NCBI GenBank assembly: GCA_937959275.1
Contig: CALGLU010000097.1
Span: forward strand, 1-64,000
Source: an uncultured Saprospiraceae bacterium
GTDB taxonomy: Bacteria; Bacteroidota; Bacteroidia; Chitinophagales; Saprospiraceae
Length of the DNA stretch: 64,000 nt
Direction of reading: 5' to 3'
The notes under the pieces were generated by a model, which saw only the letters and a program-made list of their open reading frames with translations, was not told the DNA's origin and searched no databases. Made by a program: the position numbers and the translations under genes. Of the stretch, positions 46,007-54,600 are shown in pieces (position 1 is the stretch's first letter; every line of letters begins with the position of its first letter).

Positions 46007-47098
46007 ATGAGAATATCAACATTTTTCATCGGACTTACTTTTATTTTTATTTCACTGATCGCATGCTCTGATCAAACAGAACCAATCAATAACCCTGCGC
46101 CTGGAGGAGATGTCTTTGACCCAAATGTTTGGGATATACCAAGAGATGAGGTGTTTGATGGTGGACCTGGTAAAGATGGCATTCCTTCAATTGATGACCC
46201 AAGTTTTTCTACAAAAGATGATTTAGATATTGTCAATAAATATAATGATCTTCTCGTGACGGGTATTGTACACAATGGCCAAGCAAGAGCTTATCCTCAT
46301 CCGATTCTTGATTGGCATGAAATCGTGAATGACGATATAGGTGACCTATCAGTTGCTATAACCTTTTGCCCACTCACGGGCACTGGGATTGGATGGGACA
46401 GAGTCGTCAATGAGGTAAAAACAGAGTTTGGTGTATCTGGCTTATTGTATGACACCAACCTTATGCCTTATGATCGAGCAACTGAAAGTACATGGTCGCA
46501 GCAAAGACTGAATTGCGTCAACGGCCGTAACCGAGGAAGAGAAATCAATGTGATTCCTCTTATGGAAACGACCTTAAGGACATGGTTAGAAGCCTATCCA
46601 GATTCTGAAATATTAAATGAAGACACAGGCTTTAACAGAAACTATGGTGTTTATCCCTACGGCGACTATAGGACCAATAATGATAGAATTCTTTTCCCAA
46701 TCAGCAACACAGACTCGCGACTCCCGGGCAAAGAAAGAGTGCTGGGTGTGTTAGTTGGCGATAATGTAATTGGATATCGTTTTAGCGATCAAAGTAATGA
46801 AACAGAAGTCATTCAAGAAAATTTCAGTGGTGCATCAATTGTTGTTGTCAGAAACACAGAAAAGAATTTCATAGCAGCCTTCGAAAACGAGAATAATTTG
46901 ACCTTCGAAGCAAGTCAAAATTTCCCCACTGTATTGAAAGATGAAAACGGAATCGAATACGACATGACAGGTCAAAGAATTGGATCCAATGGAAACCCTA
47001 ACGACAATCTTACTCAAATGAAATCATTTATTGGCTATTGGTTTTCTTGGGGCACATTCTATCCTGAAATGGAAATCAGTGAGGTGGAAAGCAGATAA
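46007..47098 (+). CDS. DUF3179 domain lipoprotein
   Basis: The 363-aa protein opens with a lipoprotein signal (MRISTFFIGLTFIFISLIAC, lipidated Cys at residue 20). The DUF3179 domain spans ~50-340 with conserved blocks ARAYPHPILDWHEIVND, ITFCPLTGTGIGWDR, FGVSGLLYDTNLMPYDR and ESTWSQQ. The invariant His/Glu and the Cys of TFCPLTGT suggest metal or redox chemistry, but the family has no proven function. It is envelope-anchored. It is downstream of, and close to, the beta-barrel gene and ends 30 bp from the convergent trmD. Confidence 0.9.
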   Translation: MRISTFFIGLTFIFISLIACSDQTEPINNPAPGGDVFDPNVWDIPRDEVFDGGPGKDGIPSIDDPSFSTKDDLDIVNKYNDLLVTGIVHNGQARAYPHPILDWHEIVNDDIGDLSVAITFCPLTGTGIGWDRVVNEVKTEFGVSGLLYDTNLMPYDRATESTWSQQRLNCVNGRNRGREINVIPLMETTLRTWLEAYPDSEILNEDTGFNRNYGVYPYGDYRTNNDRILFPISNTDSRLPGKERVLGVLVGDNVIGYRFSDQSNETEVIQENFSGASIVVVRNTEKNFIAAFENENNLTFEASQNFPTVLKDENGIEYDMTGQRIGSNGNPNDNLTQMKSFIGYWFSWGTFYPEMEISEVESR

Positions 47099-47128
47099 AA
47101 TTTGCAGTGCGCTTATCTCTGCTTAGAA

Positions 47129-47806
47129 TTAGTCATCTAACAAATCTGGCCGTCGATCTTTTGTGCGTTTAACTGCTTCTTCATGCCGCCACTCATGAAT
47201 CTTGGCTTCATGCCCCGACAACAAGATCTTAGGTACTGACAGCCCTTTGTATTCTTCTGGTCGCGTATAGACTGGTGGTGCCAATAAATTATCTTGAAAT
47301 GAATCAGTCAACGCTGAGGTCTCATCATTTAAAACACCTGGTATCAATCGCCCCAAAGCATCGATTAAGACAATCGCTGCTGTCTCACCACCTGACAAGA
47401 CATAATCACCAATCGACATCTCTGAAGTGACGTACAGTTGTCTAATGCGCTCATCGATACCTTTATAATGTCCAGCAATAAGTAATAAATTCTGACTTAA
47501 TGATAAGCGGTTAGCTTCGCCTTGTTTCAGTGTCTTTCCATCTGGTGTTAAATAGATAATCTCATCGTACTGCACTACTGCTTGAAGCTTATCAATCATC
47601 TGGCCAAGCGGCTCAGCCTTGAGTACCATCCCTGCCCCACCGCCATATTGATAGTCATCGATTTGTCTATAATTCCCTGTTCCAAATTCTCTAAGGTCAT
47701 GGACATTCACTTCCAGCAATCCCTTATCCTGTGCCCTTTTCAAAATAGAGTGGCTCAGAAAAGACTGCATTAATTCTGGTACGCAAGATATGACGTCTAT
47801 TCTCAT
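47129..47806 (-). CDS. trmD: tRNA (guanine37-N1)-methyltransferase
   Basis: The 225-aa SPOUT-class enzyme methylates G37 of tRNAs reading CNN/GG codons using S-adenosylmethionine and prevents +1 frameshifting. The start MRIDVISCVPELM is family-typical. The trefoil-knot signatures are visible: YGGGAGMVLKAEP, LLIAGHYKGIDERI and MSIGDYVLSGGE. The C-terminus is standard (APPVYTRPEEYKG, HEWRHEEAVKRTKDRRPDLL; in practice HEWRHEEAVKRT then KDRRPDLL). It is the last gene of the minus-strand run, separated from the FKBP gene by a repetitive 176-bp gap, so it may be transcribed separately. Confidence 0.97.
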   Translation of the reverse strand: MRIDVISCVPELMQSFLSHSILKRAQDKGLLEVNVHDLREFGTGNYRQIDDYQYGGGAGMVLKAEPLGQMIDKLQAVVQYDEIIYLTPDGKTLKQGEANRLSLSQNLLLIAGHYKGIDERIRQLYVTSEMSIGDYVLSGGETAAIVLIDALGRLIPGVLNDETSALTDSFQDNLLAPPVYTRPEEYKGLSVPKILLSGHEAKIHEWRHEEAVKRTKDRRPDLLDD

Positions 47807-47814
47807 TTTTTTTC

Positions 47815-47981
47815 AGTGGATAGTAACTAGTGGATAGTAAATAGTAGATAGTGTTAATTGGAGATAAAGTCAACTAGACTTATGTAGTGATATATAGGTA
47901 TAACTATCTACTTCCAACTGCCCACTGCCCACTGCCCACTGTCGACTGCCTACTATCTACTGTCAACTGATTACTATTTAC
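47815..47981. repeat. Short-unit repeats in inverted orientation between trmD and the FKBP gene
   Basis: The left block (47815-47856) is made of AGTGGATAGTA / AGTAGATAGTG units. The right block (about 47914-47981) is made of ACTGCCC and ACTATCTACT / ACTATTTACT units, the reverse complement of the left type (AGTAGATAGT against ACTATCTACT). Three consecutive CCCACTG units occur near 47920-47941. The arms could fold back on one another. Such sequence is prone to slippage. Confidence 0.65.
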
Positions 47982-47982
47982 T

Positions 47983-48702
47983 TTATTCTATTCCTAACAA
48001 TTCAATCTCAAAAATCAACGCACTATAAGGCGCAATAAGAGGACCAGCTGGTCGCTCACCATAGGCAAGATTTGATGGACAATAGATCCGGTGTTTAGAG
48101 CCTACTTTCATCAAAGGCACTGCTTCTGTCCAAGCTGATATCACTTGATTTAGACCAAAACTGATCGGCTCACCACGCTCAACAGAACTGTCAAAGACAC
48201 GACCATCAATCAGTGTTCCATGGTAATGGACTCTCACCTTATCTGACGAGGTCGGACTTGGGCCATCTCCTTCTGTTAGAATTTCATATTGGAGACCTGA
48301 CTCTGTGGTTAGTACGCCTGGTTTTACTTTGTTCTTTGCTAAGAATTCTTCTCCCGCTTGTTTATTCATTTCTTTTTGCTTTGATTTAATTCTCAATAGT
48401 TCATTTCTAAAAAACTCATCTGATTCGTCAAAGGCAATAAACAGCTCTTCGTCTTGCAAGACATCAGAAATTGCTTTAGACATGATATGATGATTGATAT
48501 TTTTAAAGCCTTGGTTCTTCAGATTTTCGGCTACGACAACACCCATACTATAGGCTAAGCTATCAGCCCAGGAGATTTGATATTCATCCACTTCAGTGAT
48601 CGGTACGCCTTCTAATCCTTCTAAAATGTTATCCAATGACTCTTCTTGCGCAATCGCTAAACCTGTAGAAAACAAGAGGCACAAGATGAAAAAATACTTC
48701 AT
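47983..48702 (-). CDS. FKBP-type peptidyl-prolyl cis-trans isomerase, exported
   Basis: The 239-aa protein has a signal peptide (MKYFFILCLLFSTGLAIAQ) and an N-terminal helical dimerisation part (~30-125), as in Mip/FkpA. The FKBP domain is at ~130-239: KVRVHYHGTLIDGRVFDSS, GLNQVISAWTEAVPLMKVG, YGERPAGPLIAPYSALIFEIEL (the last is two strands, YGERPAGPLIAPYS and ALIFEIEL). It speeds proline isomerisation in periplasmic protein folding. The common IP..S..L variation appears as IAPYSAL. It starts 2 bp after the dipeptidase gene, so both are in one operon. Confidence 0.94.
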   Translation of the reverse strand: MKYFFILCLLFSTGLAIAQEESLDNILEGLEGVPITEVDEYQISWADSLAYSMGVVVAENLKNQGFKNINHHIMSKAISDVLQDEELFIAFDESDEFFRNELLRIKSKQKEMNKQAGEEFLAKNKVKPGVLTTESGLQYEILTEGDGPSPTSSDKVRVHYHGTLIDGRVFDSSVERGEPISFGLNQVISAWTEAVPLMKVGSKHRIYCPSNLAYGERPAGPLIAPYSALIFEIELLGIE

Positions 48703-48704
48703 GA

Positions 48705-50096
48705 TTAAGATTGCTTTAGTTTGTTATAGTAAAAAAAGAAGTAAGGTATGGTTTCAATGCCTTTGAAATAGTTAAACAAACCATAATGTTCATTTGGCGA
48801 GTGAATATCATCAGAATCCAACCCAAAGCCGAGCATGACTGACTTTACACCAAAGACCTCTTCAAACATAGCAACAATGGGGATACTACCACCAGAACGC
48901 TGAGGTATTGGGTTCTTCCCATAGGTTTTTTCCATTGCCATTTGTGCAGCTTTATACTCTATTGTATCTGTTGGTGTTACTGCAGGATGACCACCGTGAT
49001 GAGGAGTCACTTTCACCTTAACACCTGGTGGCGCTATAGATTCAAAATGCTTAGTAAATAAATCAGTAATTGTATCCGGATGTTGATTTGGTACAAGGCG
49101 CATACTTATTTTTGCATAGGCTTTTGAAGGCAATACAGTTTTAGCGCCTTCTCCAATATAACCTCCCCACATACCATTGACCTCTAAGGTCGGTCGAATA
49201 GATGTCCGCTCTAATGTCGTATAGCCTTTCTCGCCCACTATCTCATCAATCTCTAAATCGTTCTTGTATGACTCCAAACTGAAGGGCGCTTCATTCATCT
49301 CTTGACGCTCAGTCTCACTCACCACAACAACATCATCGTAAAATCCAGGAATTGATATTTCTAAGTTTTCATTTTTCATTGAGGAGATCATATCACACAG
49401 GATATTGATTGGATTGGCGACCGCACCTCCATACACACCTGAATGTAAGTCTCGATTTGGCCCTGTCACTTCGACTTCCACATAACTAAGACCTCGCAGG
49501 CCTACTGTGATGGAAGGGACATCATTCGCGATCACAGAGGTATCTGAGAGTAAGACCATATCGCAGGCCAATTTCTCTGCGTTGGCTTTACAAAACACAT
49601 CCAAATTATCAGATCCAATTTCTTCTTCACCTTCAATTAAAAATTTAACGTTGCACAACAGCTGATCGCTTGCAACCATCGACTCAAAGGCCTTCACGTG
49701 CATGTACATTTGCCCTTTGTCATCACATGCACCTCTTGCAAAAATAGCCCCATCAGGATGTATTGCTGTCTTCTTAATCACTGGTTCAAAGGGTGGTGAG
49801 TCCCACAAGTCCAATGGATCTGGTGGTTGTACATCATAATGTCCATAGACCAAAACTGTCGGTAAGTTTGGATCGATTAATTTTTCGCCATATACGATCG
49901 GATGTCCAGCTGTCTCATGCAGTTCTGCTGTATCAACGCCAGCAGATTCTAGACTAGCCTTCACAAACTCAGCTGTTCTTCTGACATCGCCCGCAAAAGC
50001 AGGATCCGCACTTACTGATGGAATTCTAAGTAAGTTTAACAATTCTTCAAGGAATCTATCCTTGTGTTCACTAATGTAGTTTTGTACCGTTTCCAT
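48705..50096 (-). CDS. M20 family dipeptidase
   Basis: The 463-aa protein has the normal length of M20 (CNDP/ArgE-DapE type) metallopeptidases. The metal ligands are visible: His in VLVYGHYDVQPP, Asp in RGACDDKGQ, Glu-Glu in IEGEEEIGS (catalytic Glu and ligand), Asp in VLLSDTS and His near the C-terminus (DIHSPNEHYG). The lid/dimerisation domain is in the middle (LHSGVYGG, NPINILCDMI). It is predicted cytoplasmic and cleaves dipeptides. It begins at the stop of cdaA (1-base overlap at 50096) and ends 2 bp before the FKBP gene. Confidence 0.94.
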   Translation of the reverse strand: METVQNYISEHKDRFLEELLNLLRIPSVSADPAFAGDVRRTAEFVKASLESAGVDTAELHETAGHPIVYGEKLIDPNLPTVLVYGHYDVQPPDPLDLWDSPPFEPVIKKTAIHPDGAIFARGACDDKGQMYMHVKAFESMVASDQLLCNVKFLIEGEEEIGSDNLDVFCKANAEKLACDMVLLSDTSVIANDVPSITVGLRGLSYVEVEVTGPNRDLHSGVYGGAVANPINILCDMISSMKNENLEISIPGFYDDVVVVSETERQEMNEAPFSLESYKNDLEIDEIVGEKGYTTLERTSIRPTLEVNGMWGGYIGEGAKTVLPSKAYAKISMRLVPNQHPDTITDLFTKHFESIAPPGVKVKVTPHHGGHPAVTPTDTIEYKAAQMAMEKTYGKNPIPQRSGGSIPIVAMFEEVFGVKSVMLGFGLDSDDIHSPNEHYGLFNYFKGIETIPYFFFYYNKLKQS

Positions 50097-50839
50097 TAAT
50101 TACTTTGAGTTAAGTGTGATTTTAATAAGGTCACTAGATCTTTATGGTTGACATCGAGATATAACTTGCCTTTTTGAGCATAGGATATTTTTCCTGTTTC
50201 TTCAGATACGATGTATGCCGCTGCAGTTGTCGCTTCAGAAATACCTAAGGCAGCTCTATGCCTCAGTCCTAAATTTTGGTCAATACGTGTACTATTAGAT
50301 ACGGGAAGGATGACACTTGCAGAGTGGATGCGATCGCCAGCTATGATCAAAGCCCCATCATGTAACGGAGCATTTTTCTGAAATATATTTTCAATCAACA
50401 TCTCGCTCACTTTGGCATCAACGATGACTCCTGATCCACTGAAGGTGTCTTCAATCATCTCAGGAATGATCACGATCAATGCTCCTTCTCCTTGCCGACT
50501 TATGTTAATCATAGCTCCTGCAATATTCTCTGCTAACTGCGCAAACTTCTCATCGACTGCCGATATTTCTTTACCAAAAAATTTATCTAAAAATTGAACT
50601 CTTCGCTCCTGGGTATTTTCACCAATCATCAGTAAAAATCGTCGAACTTCTGGCTGAAACACAATTACAAAAATGACAGCTCCAATTTGAAAAAAGCTGC
50701 CTAATAAAGTGGAAAGCAAATCCATTTTCAAATAACGCACAATGGCATATGTAGCTCCTAATAACAGAACACCAATAAAAATATTAAATCCAACAGAACC
50801 CTTTAATCGTTTATACACGAAATAAATGAGGTAGCCCAC
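50096..50839 (-). CDS. cdaA: Diadenylate cyclase (c-di-AMP synthase), CdaA type
   Basis: The protein makes c-di-AMP from two ATP and is membrane-bound. From the GTG at 50839 it is 247 aa: membrane helices at ~18-35 and ~43-62, a coiled link, and a DAC domain with DGA (161-163, APLHDGALIIAGDR) and RHR (193-195, NLGLRHRAALGI). This start cuts the first helix in half. The open frame continues upstream (AIFNIAEYTT, LELITKVLDVLIV) for 22 more codons, right up to the stop codon TAG (50906-50908) of the prolyl oligopeptidase gene, in the same frame. It contains no ATG, GTG or TTG. The true start may be the ATT at 50902, coupled to the upstream stop. cdaA is normally about 260-270 aa, which supports the longer form. 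Confidence 0.93.
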   Translation of the reverse strand: MGYLIYFVYKRLKGSVGFNIFIGVLLLGATYAIVRYLKMDLLSTLLGSFFQIGAVIFVIVFQPEVRRFLLMIGENTQERRVQFLDKFFGKEISAVDEKFAQLAENIAGAMINISRQGEGALIVIIPEMIEDTFSGSGVIVDAKVSEMLIENIFQKNAPLHDGALIIAGDRIHSASVILPVSNSTRIDQNLGLRHRAALGISEATTAAAYIVSEETGKISYAQKGKLYLDVNHKDLVTLLKSHLTQSN

Positions 50840-50905
50840 AATCAGTACATCAAGTACCTTTGTAATTAACTCTAGGGTTGTATATTCTGCTATATTAAAA
50901 ATGGC

Positions 50906-53065
50906 CTAACCTTTTACATTAAAATACATATTCTCATCCATGTTATAGTACATGAATGATAAAATATCAGCATATTCATCGATAACCTTTGACGTTGGTT
51001 TTCCCGCTCCGTGCCCTGCACTTTTTTCCACTCTAATCAAAACGGGATTTGTACCTTGATGCTTGTCTTGTAGCTCAGAAATAAACTTAAATGAGTGCGC
51101 CGGTACAACTCGATCATCATGATCTGCCGTTGTCACCAATGTCGCTGGATATGATTCCTCTTTGATATTATGCAATGGAGAATATTTAATTAAATAATCA
51201 AAAGCTTCTGGATCATCACTTCGTCCATAATCTGTGGCCCACGCCCATCCAATCGTAAACTTATGATACCTCAACATGTCCAATACGCCAACTGCTGGAA
51301 ACGCAACTGCATATAAATCAGGACGTTGAGTCATACAAGCGCCGACGAGCAAGCCACCATTCGATCCACCTTGTATCGCTAACTTTTCAGACGAAGTATA
51401 GTTCTTTTCAATCAAATATTCAGCCGCTGATTGAAAATCGTCAAACACATTTTGCTTCTGACCTAGTGTCCCAGCTTTATGCCACTTCTTTCCAAATTCT
51501 CCTCCGCCTCTTATGTTAGCTACTGCAAACACTCCTCCATTTTCCAATAAGGGGATTCGACCAGGATTAAATGAAGGTGTAATAGAAATATTGAATCCAC
51601 CATATCCATAGAGCAATGTCGGATTTTGACCATTTAAAACAAGGTCTTTTTTATGGGTCACAAACAGCGGTACTTTTGTACCATCATAACTTGAGTACCA
51701 GAGTTGTTTTGTAACATATTTATCTGAGTCAAACTCCACTTCCGGAGCTCGAAATATTTCAGATGTAAGGGCCTTAGTATCCAATTTAAAAATGGTCGTC
51801 GGATAGGTAAAACTAGTGAACGAATAAAAGGCAATATCCAAATCCTCTTTACCACTAATTCCACTAACTGATCCAATTCCAGGTAGCTCCAAATCTTGAA
51901 TAAAATTACCGGCTCGGTCATACACTTTCACTAAGCTAGAAGCATCTTTTAAATAGGCTGCAAATAGCTTATCACCAGCTGTAGACACCCACTGTAATTT
52001 ATCCTCGGATTCAGGAATTAAATCTTGCCAATTCGTACGATCAGGCGCTTTAGAATTAACGCGAATCAAGCGCTGATTAGGCGCATTATTATTTGTCAAA
52101 ATTAAGATGTCATCCCCTACATTATCGATGACAGAATAGTCATCTGTAAACGAATCTACAATGTCGACAGGCTGTGCACTTCTGTCTTGTAAGTTCATGA
52201 TTTTCAATGAATTGCCAGATGTTGACTCAGAAGCCCCGAGTAGCAAAAATCGTTCATCATCAGTCGTTTGAGCGAAGACATTTCGTTGAGGATGGTCTGG
52301 CTGTTCGAATATCTTAACGTCCATTGATTGGTCAGTCCCTATCTCATGATAATAGACCATGTGATATTCGTTTTTCGCAGACAATTCATCTGACTCATTT
52401 GGCTCAGGATATCTACTGTAATAAAAACCATTTTTGTACCACGATAGACCTGAAAATTTAATCCAGTCTACAGTATCAATTAATGTTTTCATTGTCCTTA
52501 AATCTAGCACTTGGGCAGACCTCCAATCAGACCCTCCCGTTGAGATTGTATACGCTAATAAAGTCCCGTTTTTATTAAATGAAAATCCACCTAAAGATGT
52601 CGTTCCATCCTCCGAAAATGTATTCGGATCTAACACAACATTTCCTTCTCCAGTTAAGTCGTCAATACTGTATAATACACTCTGATTTTGAAGGCCATCA
52701 TTTTTAAAATAATAGTACTTATCTCCTCGTTTAAACGGACTTGAAAATCGCTCATAATTCCAAAGTTCTGTTAGCCTGTCTTTGACCTTGTCACGATAAG
52801 GAATATTATCTAAATACGAAAACGTTAATTTGTTTTGATCAGTCACCCAAGCCCCTGTTTGATCAGAATGATCATCTTCAAGCCATTGATATGGGTCTGG
52901 AACCTTAGTGCCATTATAATCCTCTACAATTGTACTATCCTTAAACACTGACGGATACTCCTTCACCATTTGCTTTTCTTTGAGTTTGGTTTGATTTGAA
53001 TTTTCTTGGCATGCCAATAGAGTGAGCAAAGATATTGCAACGACTAATAGGATGTAATTTTTCAT
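50906..53065 (-). CDS. Prolyl oligopeptidase (S9A) lipoprotein
   Basis: The 719-aa protein has a lipoprotein signal (MKNYILLVVAISLLTLLAC, Cys19). An N-terminal seven-bladed propeller (~90-440) gates an alpha/beta-hydrolase domain with the triad Ser568 (QGGSNGGLL), Asp in DHDDRVVP (~648-651) and His685 (SAGHGAGK). It cleaves short peptides after proline. Length and the conserved start YPSVFKDSTIVEDYNGTKV (seen from residue 37) fit the family. It is anchored in the envelope, facing the periplasm. It is first in the minus-strand run; its stop is immediately followed, in the same frame, by the cdaA reading frame. Confidence 0.95.
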   Translation of the reverse strand: MKNYILLVVAISLLTLLACQENSNQTKLKEKQMVKEYPSVFKDSTIVEDYNGTKVPDPYQWLEDDHSDQTGAWVTDQNKLTFSYLDNIPYRDKVKDRLTELWNYERFSSPFKRGDKYYYFKNDGLQNQSVLYSIDDLTGEGNVVLDPNTFSEDGTTSLGGFSFNKNGTLLAYTISTGGSDWRSAQVLDLRTMKTLIDTVDWIKFSGLSWYKNGFYYSRYPEPNESDELSAKNEYHMVYYHEIGTDQSMDVKIFEQPDHPQRNVFAQTTDDERFLLLGASESTSGNSLKIMNLQDRSAQPVDIVDSFTDDYSVIDNVGDDILILTNNNAPNQRLIRVNSKAPDRTNWQDLIPESEDKLQWVSTAGDKLFAAYLKDASSLVKVYDRAGNFIQDLELPGIGSVSGISGKEDLDIAFYSFTSFTYPTTIFKLDTKALTSEIFRAPEVEFDSDKYVTKQLWYSSYDGTKVPLFVTHKKDLVLNGQNPTLLYGYGGFNISITPSFNPGRIPLLENGGVFAVANIRGGGEFGKKWHKAGTLGQKQNVFDDFQSAAEYLIEKNYTSSEKLAIQGGSNGGLLVGACMTQRPDLYAVAFPAVGVLDMLRYHKFTIGWAWATDYGRSDDPEAFDYLIKYSPLHNIKEESYPATLVTTADHDDRVVPAHSFKFISELQDKHQGTNPVLIRVEKSAGHGAGKPTSKVIDEYADILSFMYYNMDENMYFNVKG

Positions 53066-53223
53066 TGAGAAATAGTTTTAAAATAATTCTGGTTTACTCA
53101 AATTCAATATGTTCAGTGTCGTGGCAACAATATGAGGATATTCTTTAGATATAATATCAATTGGCTCAAATATTACCTTAGGCTTATACGTTTCATTTAG
53201 TTTGAAAGTAAATCTACACATTA

Positions 53224-54300
53224 GTGCCTAACAAGCTATTCAATTCCCCAATTTGTATTCTATTATTCTGTCTTTCAGGAATACAAGTATTCTCACAGAT
53301 CGATGCCAAGGTTACATCATCAAATGATCAATCCTCAATACTTAGTTTCTCTGATTTTCTCAAAACCCTACCCGATTCAACGGCATCTACAATCAACGAA
53401 CTCCAGCATAGGCTCGCTCAGACACAAGACGAATTAGATCAAATACAGGCTAACTTATTAGATGAAAAGGCCAAAATTGAAGAGTCTGAGCCTTCCGATA
53501 AAAACGAACAAGTGCTTACAGACCTTGAAAATATAGGCTATCTGAATCAAGAAATGGTATCCTTAACTCGTGCACTACTCAACCTTCAATCCAGTTCGGA
53601 AATAGAATTTGAATTGGCTTACCTAGAAGAGAGTAAGCAATTGATTGAATTAGAAGTTGAAAAATTTACTAAGATACAGCCCATCAACATCAGTAATAAA
53701 GCTGAAACAGAAGTAAAACCGACTCAAAACTTAGTAAAGGAGGTCGTTGAAGACCTCGACAACTATGATTTTGAAGTTCATCCAAAAACAGATGTTAAAG
53801 GGTATCCTGAATTCGAGTGCGAAATCATAGCAGGTACCGCCAAGACTACTAATCAAGCTAAATACACAAAGCTTTCTCCGTTTTTCTCATTTACGCCTAA
53901 AAAACTAGAAGAGCACTTTCAAGAATCTGCATTTATTACTTGCAATGCACAGTTAGCGAAAACGGACAAGTTGTATTTTATCAATTTAGAGATACAAATA
54001 CAAACGAAGACCGCTAGAGATACATATGGTGGCATTGATAAGGCAGCAGCATTGAGGCTTGAGTTAATTAATGGAGATAAACTATTGGCTTACAATGTAA
54101 AACGTGATTACGGGACCTTAAGTGCTGACGAAGAAAGTGTCATTTATAATGTAATCTATAGCCTTGATTCTGATGATATCAAATCACTGTCAAAATTAGA
54201 TTTAGACAAAATTGGTATCATTTGGTCAACAGGATATGAAGATTACGAAGTGTACCATACAGATTTTATAATAAATCATATAAACTGCTTGAGAAATTAG
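53224..54300 (+). CDS. Secreted coiled-coil hypothetical protein
   Basis: The 358-aa protein starts with GTG at 53224, giving the signal-like N-terminus MPNKLFNSPICILLFCLSGI; no ATG is available before residue ~110. Residues ~50-140 form a long, acidic coiled coil (ELQHRLAQTQDELDQIQANL, LLNLQSSSEIEFELAYLEE). After a linker, a beta-rich C-terminal domain (~190-358) contains one Cys pair candidate (FECEII, ITCNAQ) and YGGIDKAAALRLELINGDKL-like strands. I do not recognise a family. It is divergent from the prolyl oligopeptidase gene and separated by ~300 bp from the giant adhesin gene downstream on the same strand. Confidence 0.7.
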   Translation: MPNKLFNSPICILLFCLSGIQVFSQIDAKVTSSNDQSSILSFSDFLKTLPDSTASTINELQHRLAQTQDELDQIQANLLDEKAKIEESEPSDKNEQVLTDLENIGYLNQEMVSLTRALLNLQSSSEIEFELAYLEESKQLIELEVEKFTKIQPINISNKAETEVKPTQNLVKEVVEDLDNYDFEVHPKTDVKGYPEFECEIIAGTAKTTNQAKYTKLSPFFSFTPKKLEEHFQESAFITCNAQLAKTDKLYFINLEIQIQTKTARDTYGGIDKAAALRLELINGDKLLAYNVKRDYGTLSADEESVIYNVIYSLDSDDIKSLSKLDLDKIGIIWSTGYEDYEVYHTDFIINHINCLRN

Positions 54301-54600
54301 TGCTGCAACAAATAAACTACCCTTATATAGGCTAACTTATTAAGTTTCAGTTAGTTTCTAAGAATAACATCTAATATATTACGATTAACTTGATGTGTAA
54401 GATGCACATTACCAGCTCATCGAGTATTATAAATATTATTATATAATTTATAAATATACTTCCCTTATTTATATGTTTAGTTAGGTCTATTTTGCTGTCT
54501 TTAGCAGGTAATTTTCTTGGGATGCCTTGAAATCACTTGTCTAAAAAAGTAAATCGAAACAAAATTCCTCAATTTTCTGAGGCCTAAATAATTATTGTCC
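54301..54600 (+). other. AT-rich leader of the giant surface protein gene
   Basis: The region contains a long AT-only inverted repeat around 54425-54463 (arms GTATTATAAAT and ATTTATAAATATAC) and a smaller one (CCTCA / TGAGG, ~54567-54583). TATTTTG near 54488 is one base short of a -7 box. No gene is visible. The AT palindrome could be a terminator for 53224-54300 or a protein-binding site. Confidence 0.4.
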
